Origin: Ruminococcaceae bacterium UBA3753 | GTDB lineage: Bacteria; Bacillota; Clostridia; Oscillospirales; Acutalibacteraceae | Length of the DNA: 31,082 nt | Assembly (NCBI GenBank): GCA_002372375.1 | Contig: DFGJ01000043.1 | Location: 1 to 31,082, forward strand | Direction of reading: 5' to 3' | Shown here: one piece after another, positions 23,939 through 31,082 of the stretch | Numbering within the stretch: the first letter of the stretch is position 1 | Layout of the letters: each line of letters starts with the position of its first letter | The notes under the pieces: generated by a model | What the model was told of the DNA's origin: nothing | Seen by the model: only the letters and a program-made list of their open reading frames with translations | The model's database searches: none | Position numbers and translations under genes: made by a program

Positions 23939-24637
23939 ATGGTTTTTAGTAGAAAATTTAGACGTGTTGGTGCGTTAGGTGGTATGGCGTTTGGTACTGC
24001 TGCAGCAGTCATGCCAAGTACTGCTAGTGCTACAGTTTTAGAGGATAAAATAAAGTACATAGAGGACGAAATTAAAAGAAATAGTAAAGTAAGTTTGGAG
24101 ATGCACCTTAATATGCTTATTGGACACGATGGTCCAGATCATATGTCCTTAAGAGATGTGGAAAGGGAAGACTGGCTGCCAGATGTGTGTAATGAAGTTA
24201 ATACAGAAGCGAATACCCACACAAAGATAAGTACAAATTCTATTCTGTATGAAACTAAGAAAAGTTCACAGTTGACTGATGTTATTGTAGATAGAACTAA
24301 AAAGGGTAGAGTGGTCTGTAAGTTTAGTGTAACAAACGAAAAGTTTTTTGAAATCGAATTTGATGTATCTGACGATAAAGACTTTGAAAAAGTCTCTAAT
24401 ATTTTGAAAAGACAAAGAGCTCTTCTGCGAGCAGGTGTATTAAGAAACAAAATTGATGAGTCTTTTGGCAGAAGCAAACGTGAATGGTATGCCGTAGGTT
24501 ATAACAGCTTCGCGGGGGTGTACCAGGGAAGTCGTCTCTTTTCTTTTGGTGTTCCTTATATAAAATTAAAAGACTGGTTACTCAATAAATATAGTAAGGT
24601 AGTGGATGCTCCGGATATAGAATCTGGTTGGTATTAA
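23939..24637 (+). CDS. Secreted protein of unknown function, paralogue of the decayed neighbour
   Basis: A 232-residue protein with a clear signal sequence: basic SRKFRRVG, a small-residue core (GALGGMAFGTAAAVM) and a cleavage motif STASA at about residue 31. The core is only mildly hydrophobic and follows two arginine groups, so Tat export is conceivable but the twin-arginine motif is not canonical. The mature chain is polar with two cysteines (84, 127); LTDVIVDRTKKGRVVCKF and DDKDFEKVSNILKRQR are the segments shared with the pseudogene that follows. I recognise no known family. The ATG has GGAGGG 7 nt upstream; a GTG start at 23897 would bury the signal. It shares signal-peptide style with the protein at 16629. 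Confidence 0.7.
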   Translation: MVFSRKFRRVGALGGMAFGTAAAVMPSTASATVLEDKIKYIEDEIKRNSKVSLEMHLNMLIGHDGPDHMSLRDVEREDWLPDVCNEVNTEANTHTKISTNSILYETKKSSQLTDVIVDRTKKGRVVCKFSVTNEKFFEIEFDVSDDKDFEKVSNILKRQRALLRAGVLRNKIDESFGRSKREWYAVGYNSFAGVYQGSRLFSFGVPYIKLKDWLLNKYSKVVDAPDIESGWY

Positions 24638-24639
24638 AA

Positions 24640-24966
24640 ATGGTTACCCTTCCGGCAGAAGTTAAAAAGAGCTTAGTACTAACAGATCTACAAGCTAGAA
24701 CATGCGAAGGAAAGGTGGTTCTCTTATTTAAGAATACTTCACAACAGACAGGGGAAAAATATGAATGTTTGGCGTGCGATTTTAACTTATCTTATGATAA
24801 AGACTGAGAAAAAGTCCTAAAGATATTGGATAAATCTAAGGAAATAAGAGTTGCCCATGACGAGATTGTTAAAAACTACAAGCGAGCGTCCTTTGATCGA
24901 GAGTGGAGTGCATGGCAAAAATACATAAACAATGCCGAGCAAAATTCCATTCAAAATGATTATTGA
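24640..24966 (+). pseudogene. Decayed tandem paralogue of the secreted protein
   Basis: Starting 2 nt after the stop of the preceding gene, this frame reads LVLTDLQARTCEGKVVLLF, then NLSYDKD, a TGA at 24805-24807, then EKVLKILDKSKEIRVAH and SFDREWSAW before the final TGA. It aligns with residues about 108-188 of the upstream protein (LTDVIVDRTKKGRVVCKF; DDKDFEKVSNILK; REWYAV), with the internal TGA at the place of Phe149. It has no signal peptide. It is therefore the remains of a second copy whose 5' part is gone, with a 7-residue insertion (NTSQQTG) relative to the upstream gene. Confidence 0.75.
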
Positions 24967-24979
24967 ACTTGTTCTTACC

Positions 24980-25021
24980 AGCTCGGATTCTATTTGTTAA
25001 AATAGACTCCGAGCTTTGTTT
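24980..25021 (+). terminator. Long intrinsic terminator after the secreted-protein locus
   Basis: AGCTCGGA (24980-24987) pairs with TCCGAGCT (25008-25015); after a 2-nt bulge on each side CTATTT and AAATAG extend the stem around the loop GTTA. TTGTTT follows. It serves both the intact gene and its decayed neighbour, so the two once formed an operon. Confidence 0.85.
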
Positions 25022-25292
25022 AGTGAGCAGGCTGGAAAATGAGGTAAACTCACAACAGTGGTAGAAAGAAAGTTACACTTTTAGATTTTATATTACAAAT
25101 TATATTTAAAAACATGTCATACAACTGAAGAGTGTTTGCCTTCATTGAACAAAAATTATTTTAAAGAAATATATATTTCATATTACGTTGTAAAAAAATG
25201 TTAAGAATATAGCATAATTTTTCTGTTGCTTTTACGAAAAACTATACATCGCTCAGATCGTTACAAGTTTTTGTTTAATTACTACCTTGCTT
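25022..25292. other. Non-coding stretch before the long repeats
   Basis: AT-rich DNA with no recognisable gene or element. Confidence 0.35.
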
Positions 25293-26105
25293 CCTACAAT
25301 GAGTCATTGTTCATCACCCCTTTTTATTTTTTGTAATAATTATAAACACATATCAAACAGGCCAAAAAACAAACCGAAAGCAAAACTTACACCACTATTT
25401 CCCAACCCGTATTTTTATTAATTTTAAATATAAGTTTAGTCCCTAAACTAAAGCCAACCAGTTATCGGTGACAACAGCGTGAATGCCGGCACGTCTCTTA
25501 ACTAATTGTTTTATTTCCTATGATTGATTAGTCACCATTCTTTTCTTTGTTTTTGCAATAACTACAAAGAACTATCAGTCGAGCTGAAAAACAGAACAAT
25601 ATCAGAAATTGTACCATTAATTTCTTAACTAAATTTTTATAAATCTTAGATATAAGTTTAACCCCTAAATGAAAGTCAACCAGTTATCGGAGATAACAGC
25701 GTTAATAGCGACACGCCTTTTAACTAATTGTTTTATTTCCTATGATTGATTAGTCTCCGCTCTTTTCTTTATTTTTTGTAATAATTACAAAGAACTATCA
25801 GTCGAGCCGAAAAACAAAACAAGATCAGAAATTGCACCACTAATTTCTTAACTAAATCTTTATCGATCTTAAGTATAAGTTTATTCCCTAAACTAAAGTC
25901 AACCAGTTATCGGTGAGAACAGCGTTAATATCGGCACGCCTCTTAACTAATTGTTTTACTTCCTATGATTGATTAGTCACCATTCTTTTCTTTGTTTTTT
26001 GCAATAACTACAAAGAACCATCAGCTGGCCGAAAAACAAAACAATGTCAGAAATTGTGACATTAATTTCTCAACTAAATTTTTATTCATCTTAAATATAA
26101 AACTA
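25293..26105. repeat. Repeat family A: about 223-nt tandem units
   Basis: Units begin near 25293 (diverged), 25517, 25738 and 25962, spacing 224, 221 and 224 nt, each starting CCTA-ATGA or CCTATGATTGATTAG. The last unit is cut at about 26105 by repeat family B. Well-conserved landmarks are AACCAGTTATCGG (25456, 25678, 25901) and ACTAATTGTTTTA. No coding potential. Each full period contains the foldable segment described separately. Confidence 0.9.
25467..25536 (+). ncRNA. Possible structured RNA element, repeated three times
   Basis: The outer stem GGTGAC/GTCACC (25467-25472 with 25531-25536) encloses a GCGT-type hairpin (25477-25480 with 25491-25494) and an ACTAAT/ATTAGT hairpin (25501-25506 with 25527-25532, sharing GT with the outer stem). 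The next copies lie at 25689-25758 and 25912-25981. In the second copy the outer stem is GGAGAT/GTCTCC: a T-A pair replaced by an A-T pair, and C-G by a T-G wobble. The third copy keeps five of six pairs. Each is followed on the plus strand by a T-rich tract. Transcription is not shown; orientation is inferred from the T-tract. Confidence 0.35.
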
Positions 26106-26500
26106 GTCGCCAAGTAAAACTCCGATGATTACTAGTGTTTACAGCTCAAACGCCAACTCACCCTTTACTACAAGCCAGTTCACTATTGTTTCACATAGAA
26201 GGCGCCACATCTACATCCACCCTAAGAAAACGTACCGAAAGATTCAACATTAAGCTAGCCACACTCTAATCAATGCACTAACTGAAAATTCATATCAATC
26301 TTAAATATAAAACTGGTCACCAAGTAAAACTTCGATCGTTACTAGTGTTTACAGCTCAAACACCAGCTCATCTTTTACTCCAAGCCGGTTCACTATTGTT
26401 TCACGTAGAAGGCGCAGTATCTACATCCACCTAAGAAAACGTACCAAAAAATTCAGCATCAAGCCAACTACACTCTAATCAATGCACTAACTGAAAATTT
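26091..26500. repeat. Repeat family B: two 210-nt tandem units
   Basis: Units at 26091-26300 and 26301-26500 are about nine tenths identical by eye, both starting TTAAATATAAAACT and ending AATGCACTAACTGAAAATT. Each contains GTGTTT-ACAGCTC-AAAC(A/G)C, a small hairpin kept by an A-to-G change that preserves a wobble pair. No coding potential was seen. Confidence 0.9.
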
Positions 26501-26550
26501 CTTCTGAATATTCTGCCAACTACATTATCTCAAGCCCCAATAACACTAAA

Positions 26551-26594
26551 CAAAAACAAAATTTGACCAAGAACTATACTGCCATCTCTTGGTC
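26551..26594 (-). terminator. Terminator overlapping the end of rpoC
   Basis: On the minus strand GACCAAGA (26594-26587) and TCTTGGTC (26572-26565) form a perfect 8-bp stem around 14 nt that contain the rpoC stop codon, followed by AAATTTTGTTTTTG. The left arm lies within the last codons of rpoC. Confidence 0.65.
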
Positions 26595-29500
26595 AACGTC
26601 TTCGCTTATTCTTTCTATAACAACGTCACTGTATCTATGCATTCCCGTTCCCGCAGGGATTAACCTTCCAATTATTACATTTTCCTTAAGTCCAATTAAA
26701 GGATCCACTTTACCCTTCACCGCAGCATCAGTTAAGACTTTAGTAGTTTCCTGGAAGGAAGCCGCCGAAAGAAATGAATCTGTTGTTAACGATGCCTTAG
26801 TAATACCAAGCAAGGTCCTAACACCCTCTGCTTTTTTTAGATCTGTTTCACCATTTTGAATTCGCTTTTCGATAGCCTCATTTTCAGCAATAAAAGTAGG
26901 ATAATCTACAAAAGTACTAGAAAGAAGATTCGTATCTCCTGCATCTTTTACTCTTATTTTCCTCATCATCTGGCGGACTATAACTTCTATATGCTTATCG
27001 TTAATATCAACACCCTGAAGTCTGTACATTTTCTGAACCTCTTTTATAAGATAATTCTGCACAGCTTCAGCACCCTCTATCGCCAAAACGTCCTGAGGGT
27101 TAACAGCTCCTTCCGTTAGCCTGTCCCCTTTCTTTACGTACTCCCCCTCGGCAAACCTTACTCTTGAGCCATATGTAAGCAAATATGCCACTCTCTCGTT
27201 TGTTTCGCTGTTTTCTATTACTATGTGCTTATGTCTTTTGATCTCAGCAAAACTTACAACACCAGAAATTTCACTTAAAATAGCTAATGTCTTAGGCTTT
27301 CTTCCCTCAAAAAGCTCCTCGACTCTTGGAAGACCTTGGGTAATATCTTCTGCACTAGCAACACCACCTGTGTGAAAAGTACGCATTGTAAGCTGAGTAC
27401 CTGGTTCACCAATAGACTGTGCAGCGATTATCCCAACAGCCTCACCAATTGTTACTGGCAAACCGTTTGCAAGATTGGAACCGTAGCATTTACTGCAAAT
27501 ACCTTGTTCCGCTTTACATGTTAGAATAGATCTTATTTTAACTTCTTTAACACCCGAATTTATTATCAGGTCAGCGTCCGAATCAGTCATAAGCTTATCT
27601 TTAGATACAAGAACACCTCCGCCTGCATCTAGAAAGTCGTAGCATAGAAATCTTCCAACTAATCTTTCTTTGAAACTCTCTATCTTTTCATTGCCTTCAC
27701 AAATCTCAAAAACAGTAAGTCCATCACTAGTACCACAATCCTCCTCCCTAATAATAACGTCCTGTGAAACATCTACAAGCCTACGAGTCAAATAACCGGA
27801 TTCAGCAGTACGAAGTGCTGTATCTGCCATACCTTTTCTTGCACCACGCGACGCAATAAAGTATTCCAAGATCGTAAGCCCCTCACGATAGTTAGCTCTA
27901 ATAGGTACTTCTATAGTTTTACCTGAAGTATTAGCAATAAGTCCTCTCATTCCGGCTAACTGCCTTATTTGGCTCATAGAACCACGAGCTCCAGAATTCG
28001 CCATAATAAATATCGGATTCGTGTCATCTAGCGTTTTCTCCAGTGCCTTCGTAACATCTTCTGTTGCTTTACTCCAAACTTTTATTACAGCAGAACTCTT
28101 TTCATTCTCAGAAATCAGACCTTCACCGTATTCCTCACGTATCTCGTCAATCTCATTTTCTGCATTTGCAATAATATCTTTTTTCTCCTCCGGGATAACT
28201 GCATCACAAACCGAAACAGTTATGGCACCTCTTGTTGAAAACTTAAAGCCTAAAGACTTTATTGCATCCAACATCTTGGAGGTTCTTTCAGCACCATGAA
28301 ATTTTATGCACCTGTCTACAATCACTCCAAGTTGCTTCTTTGTAACAAGAAAATCAACTTCATATTTAAGAAAATCTTCCACATTAACTCTTTCAACAAA
28401 TCCTAAGTCCTGTGGAATTGCTTCATTAAATATTACCCTACCAACGGTTGTTTCAACTAGCCCCTCACAACTGCCAGCCGGTGACTTAACAACTCTTCTA
28501 ACTTTAATTTTTGCATGTAAATCTATCAGCTTATGAGCATAAGCCATAAGCGCTTCATTTTCATCTTTAAAGCATTTTCCCTCTCCTTTTTTTCCATCTT
28601 TCACCAACGTAAGGTAATAAGAGCCAAGAACCATATCTTGGTTTGGTACCGCAACTGCTCGACCGTCTGAAGGTTTTAGTAAATTGCCTGCTGCTAACAT
28701 CAAAAACCTCGCTTCAGACTGAGCCTCAGCTGAAAGAGGCACATGAACAGCCATCTGATCGCCATCAAAGTCCGCGTTAAAAGCTGTACAGACTAGTGGA
28801 TGAAGTCTTATAGCTCTACCCTCTACCAAAACCGGCTCAAAAGCCTGTATACCAAGCCTGTGAAGAGTAGGAGCCCTGTTCAGCAATACGGGGTGACCAT
28901 CTATTATCTCTTCTAGAGCATCCCAAACCGCATTGTGAACCCGCTCGACCGCTTTCCTTGCAGCCTTTATATTATTGCACACACCCGTTTCAACCAATCT
29001 TTTCATAACAAACGGCTTAAAAAGCTCAAGAGCCATCTCTTTTGGCAAACCACACTGGTGCATTTTTAACTCCGGTCCAACAACGATTACCGAACGCCCA
29101 GAGTAATCTACCCTTTTACCTAAAAGATTCTGCCTAAACCGACCTTGTTTACCTTTTAGCATATCTGAAAGCGATTTGAGCGGTCTGTTGTTAGATCCAG
29201 TCACGGGTCGCCCGCGCCTACCGTTATCAATAAGCGCATCAACTGCCTCTTGGAGCATCCTCTTCTCATTACGTATTATAATATCCGGCGCACCAAGCCC
29301 CAAAAGTCTCTTTAGCCTGTTATTTCTGTTTATTACCCTCCTGTAAAGGTCATTAAGATCTGAAGTCGCAAATCTACCACCATCCAATTGCACCATCGGT
29401 CGAACATCTGGCGGAATTACGGGTAATACATCTAAAATCATCCACTCAGGTTTATTGCCAGAAAGTTTAAACGATTGTGCTACTTCTAGCCTTTTTAAAA

Positions 29501-30119
29501 GTCTAAGCCTTTTCTGCCCAATAGCAGATTCAAGTTCTTCTTTTAAGCTCTGTACTAATTTTTCAAGATCTATTTCTTTCAAAAGCTTTTTTATAGCCTC
29601 AGCACCCATCAAAGCTTCAAAATCTTCGTCATATTTATCTTTAAGCTCTCTGTAATCTCGCTCATTTAAAAGCTGAAATTTTGTTAGCTCCTTAGCTTCT
29701 CCTGGGTCTGTAACAATATAATTCGCGAAATAAAGTACTTTTTCCAGTATTCTAGGTGAAAGATCCAAGATGAGCCCCATCTTAGAAGGGATACCTTTAA
29801 AGTACCAAACATGCGAAACTGGTGCAGCCAGCTCGATGTGCCCCATCCTTTCACGTCTAACACTGGACTTAGTAACCTCTACACCACATCTATCACAAAT
29901 CTTCCCCTTATATCTTAATTTTTTGTATTTACCACAATGGCACTCCCAGTCCTTCTGTGGACCAAAAATCCTCTCGCAAAAAAGGCCATCACGCTCTGGT
30001 TTTAAAGTCCTATAATTTATGGTCTCTGGTTTTGTGACCTCGCCGTAAGACCATTCATCTCTTATCACTTCCGGTGAAGCAAGCCCAATTTTTATAGATT
30101 CAAATTCTCCTAGTGCCAT
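26574..30119 (-). CDS. rpoC: RNA polymerase subunit beta-prime
   Basis: A 1181-residue largest subunit of RNA polymerase. Landmarks: N-terminal zinc ribbon C60, C62, C75, C78 (WECHCGKYKK; KICDRCGVEV), the clamp and lid region, NLLGKRVDYSGRSVIVVGPEL (331-351), the catalytic magnesium motif NADFDGDQM (448-456), the second zinc site (DCGTSDGL; CKAEQGICSKCYG), and the trigger-loop region GEPGTQLTMRTFHTGG. The length is normal for Clostridia, with no large lineage-specific insertion. The start is ATG after AAGGAA. A terminator overlaps the 3' end. The gap to rpoB is unusually large, about 650 nt. Confidence 0.99.
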   Translation of the reverse strand: MALGEFESIKIGLASPEVIRDEWSYGEVTKPETINYRTLKPERDGLFCERIFGPQKDWECHCGKYKKLRYKGKICDRCGVEVTKSSVRRERMGHIELAAPVSHVWYFKGIPSKMGLILDLSPRILEKVLYFANYIVTDPGEAKELTKFQLLNERDYRELKDKYDEDFEALMGAEAIKKLLKEIDLEKLVQSLKEELESAIGQKRLRLLKRLEVAQSFKLSGNKPEWMILDVLPVIPPDVRPMVQLDGGRFATSDLNDLYRRVINRNNRLKRLLGLGAPDIIIRNEKRMLQEAVDALIDNGRRGRPVTGSNNRPLKSLSDMLKGKQGRFRQNLLGKRVDYSGRSVIVVGPELKMHQCGLPKEMALELFKPFVMKRLVETGVCNNIKAARKAVERVHNAVWDALEEIIDGHPVLLNRAPTLHRLGIQAFEPVLVEGRAIRLHPLVCTAFNADFDGDQMAVHVPLSAEAQSEARFLMLAAGNLLKPSDGRAVAVPNQDMVLGSYYLTLVKDGKKGEGKCFKDENEALMAYAHKLIDLHAKIKVRRVVKSPAGSCEGLVETTVGRVIFNEAIPQDLGFVERVNVEDFLKYEVDFLVTKKQLGVIVDRCIKFHGAERTSKMLDAIKSLGFKFSTRGAITVSVCDAVIPEEKKDIIANAENEIDEIREEYGEGLISENEKSSAVIKVWSKATEDVTKALEKTLDDTNPIFIMANSGARGSMSQIRQLAGMRGLIANTSGKTIEVPIRANYREGLTILEYFIASRGARKGMADTALRTAESGYLTRRLVDVSQDVIIREEDCGTSDGLTVFEICEGNEKIESFKERLVGRFLCYDFLDAGGGVLVSKDKLMTDSDADLIINSGVKEVKIRSILTCKAEQGICSKCYGSNLANGLPVTIGEAVGIIAAQSIGEPGTQLTMRTFHTGGVASAEDITQGLPRVEELFEGRKPKTLAILSEISGVVSFAEIKRHKHIVIENSETNERVAYLLTYGSRVRFAEGEYVKKGDRLTEGAVNPQDVLAIEGAEAVQNYLIKEVQKMYRLQGVDINDKHIEVIVRQMMRKIRVKDAGDTNLLSSTFVDYPTFIAENEAIEKRIQNGETDLKKAEGVRTLLGITKASLTTDSFLSAASFQETTKVLTDAAVKGKVDPLIGLKENVIIGRLIPAGTGMHRYSDVVIERISEDVDQEMAV

Positions 30120-30771
30120 ATTAAAATTCCTTTCTTCAGAATTACCTCTCGCATCACTACACCTTAGGTTTACAAAAAAATAAAATTCATTGCATCACTC
30201 TAAGCACAGAAGACGCGTTAACAAAATCAAAGCAAAACAGCCCAAGTTCCTGCATTAACAAGATAAATACGCTAGACCATACAGTACCAAAAACTGACCT
30301 CTCTTAAAACAAACCAAAACCAAGTAAAAGTGCCTACCATAACAACCGCCACCATCATCACTACAAAGACATCGATTCACGAATCAAAAATAATGCACAC
30401 TATCTAAAAGAGTCAACAAAAATTCGGGACACTACTTAGTGTATTTTACTCCCTCTTTACTAAATTAAAAACATACACATACATAACAAGAGCCTCTCAA
30501 TCACTTGAATTTAGAAAAAAGCCACTCCTTAGAATCGATCACAACAGTTACCCTAAACTATATAATTTCACTAGACACATATAAAACAAATGCCTCCCAC
30601 AATTTTTTACCTTTTTAAAGCAAAGCAAACCCGAGACTACGCCAAATTCACGGACACAAAATCTAAAGAAAAGAAAAACAACATTGCCGCAATCGCAAAC
30701 TATAAATCAAAAAACAACTACACAAACTCGAACAAAAGAACACAAAACTAAATAATCCCACCCAAACTCTA
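30120..30771. other. Unusually long rpoB-rpoC spacer
   Basis: About 650 nt without a gene. The plus strand is strongly A/C-rich (few G). I see no clear promoter, terminator or repeat. In most Firmicutes these two genes are separated by well under 150 nt. Confidence 0.5.
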
Positions 30772-31082
30772 TCAGAATTTATCATCTACTTTTTCACTTA
30801 CAGCTTTATCCAAAAACTCAATCCCCTCATCTTCTGAAAAACTCCTTTTTAAGCTAACCGGATTACCGTCTTTATCTAAAATCTTAATATCCAGACTCAA
30901 AGATTGCAGTTCCTTTATTAACACTTTAAACGACTCAGGTATCCCGGCTTTTGGAGTATTCTCACCCTTCACTATAGCTTCATACGCCTTAACGCGACCC
31001 TCTACGTCGTCTGATTTTACAGTAAGCATTTCCTGCAAAGTATACGCTGAACCATATGCTTCAAGAGCCCAGACTTCCATTT
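30772..31082 (-). CDS. rpoB: RNA polymerase subunit beta, C-terminal part
   Basis: The last 103 codons of the beta subunit; the gene continues beyond the right edge of the window. The segment MEVWALEAYGSAYTLQEMLTVKSDDV and YEAIVKGENTPKAGIPESFKVLIKELQSLSLDI is the near-invariant C-terminal region that contacts beta-prime. The tail after it (KRSFSEDEGIEFLDKAVSEKVDDKF) is the variable acidic end. Same strand and order as rpoC, as in the standard rpoBC operon. Confidence 0.97.
   Translation of the reverse strand, partial: MEVWALEAYGSAYTLQEMLTVKSDDVEGRVKAYEAIVKGENTPKAGIPESFKVLIKELQSLSLDIKILDKDGNPVSLKRSFSEDEGIEFLDKAVSEKVDDKF

Noticed and set aside
24640..24966. TGA read as tryptophan or selenocysteine in the secreted-protein pseudogene
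   Set aside because: Other genes here (first GNAT, cotJA, the 16629 protein) end normally with TGA and encode Trp with TGG; there is no SECIS-like context, and the copy also lacks its 5' half.
25293..26500. CRISPR array
   Set aside because: Units are about 210-224 nt and similar throughout; there are no short direct repeats separated by unique spacers and no cas genes.

Overview
The window is AT-rich chromosomal DNA from an anaerobic, probably spore-forming low-GC Firmicute of the class Clostridia. The evidence is a cotJA-cotJB-cotJC spore-coat operon, an oxygen-sensitive class III ribonucleotide reductase with a Clostridia-type C-terminus, a HrcA/CIRCE-controlled groESL operon, the eukaryotic-like dimeric glycyl-tRNA synthetase, and a three-S1-domain protein of the kind found in Oscillospirales-like genomes. 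TTG start codons are common (dapF, murB, coaE, trpS and one acetyltransferase). The species cannot be named from the sequence.

Layout. 1-1.6 kb: three GNAT acetyltransferase loci, the middle one broken, with small 16-nt hairpins in front of each and base composition richer in GC than the rest; probably acquired DNA. 2.0-3.1 kb: cotJABC. 3.1-4.75 kb: mostly non-coding, with several hairpins and one more GNAT gene. 4.75-8.1 kb (minus): M18 aminopeptidase, a membrane-anchored lytic transglycosylase and an odd dephospho-CoA kinase. 8.3-9.6 kb: dapF with a tandem duplication of its 3' end. 10.3-11.7 kb: glyS. 12.0-14.5 kb: groES-groEL with a tandemly repeated groEL 3' end plus terminator. 15.2-16.1 kb: murB. 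16.6-19.8 kb (plus): a small secreted protein and nrdD. 20.36-20.83 kb: an array of 96/107-nt repeats. 21.1-22.0 kb: S1-domain protein. 22.4-23.5 kb (minus): trpS. 23.9-25.0 kb (plus): a second secreted protein followed by a decayed relative. 25.3-26.5 kb: two families of long tandem intergenic repeats. 26.6 kb to the end (minus): rpoC and the 3' end of rpoB.

The genes with clear functions are mostly housekeeping (translation, transcription, protein folding, cell wall and lysine/diaminopimelate synthesis, CoA, dNTP supply). The unusual part is what lies between them. By adding gene lengths, only about 64% of the window codes for protein. Several intergenic stretches are tandem duplications, two of them copied from the 3' ends of neighbouring genes. 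There are at least two pseudogenes with in-frame stops, a partial gene copy, and a coaE that appears rearranged. This pattern fits a genome under weak selection, for example a host-restricted or symbiotic bacterium, but that is inference.

The two most interesting leads are (1) an approximately 223-nt repeat (25.3-26.1 kb) with a predicted branched fold in which one stem shows a compensatory base change between copies, followed by T-rich tracts, and (2) a small family of secreted proteins with similar signal peptides and little-recognised mature parts, one of them with a decayed tandem neighbour.
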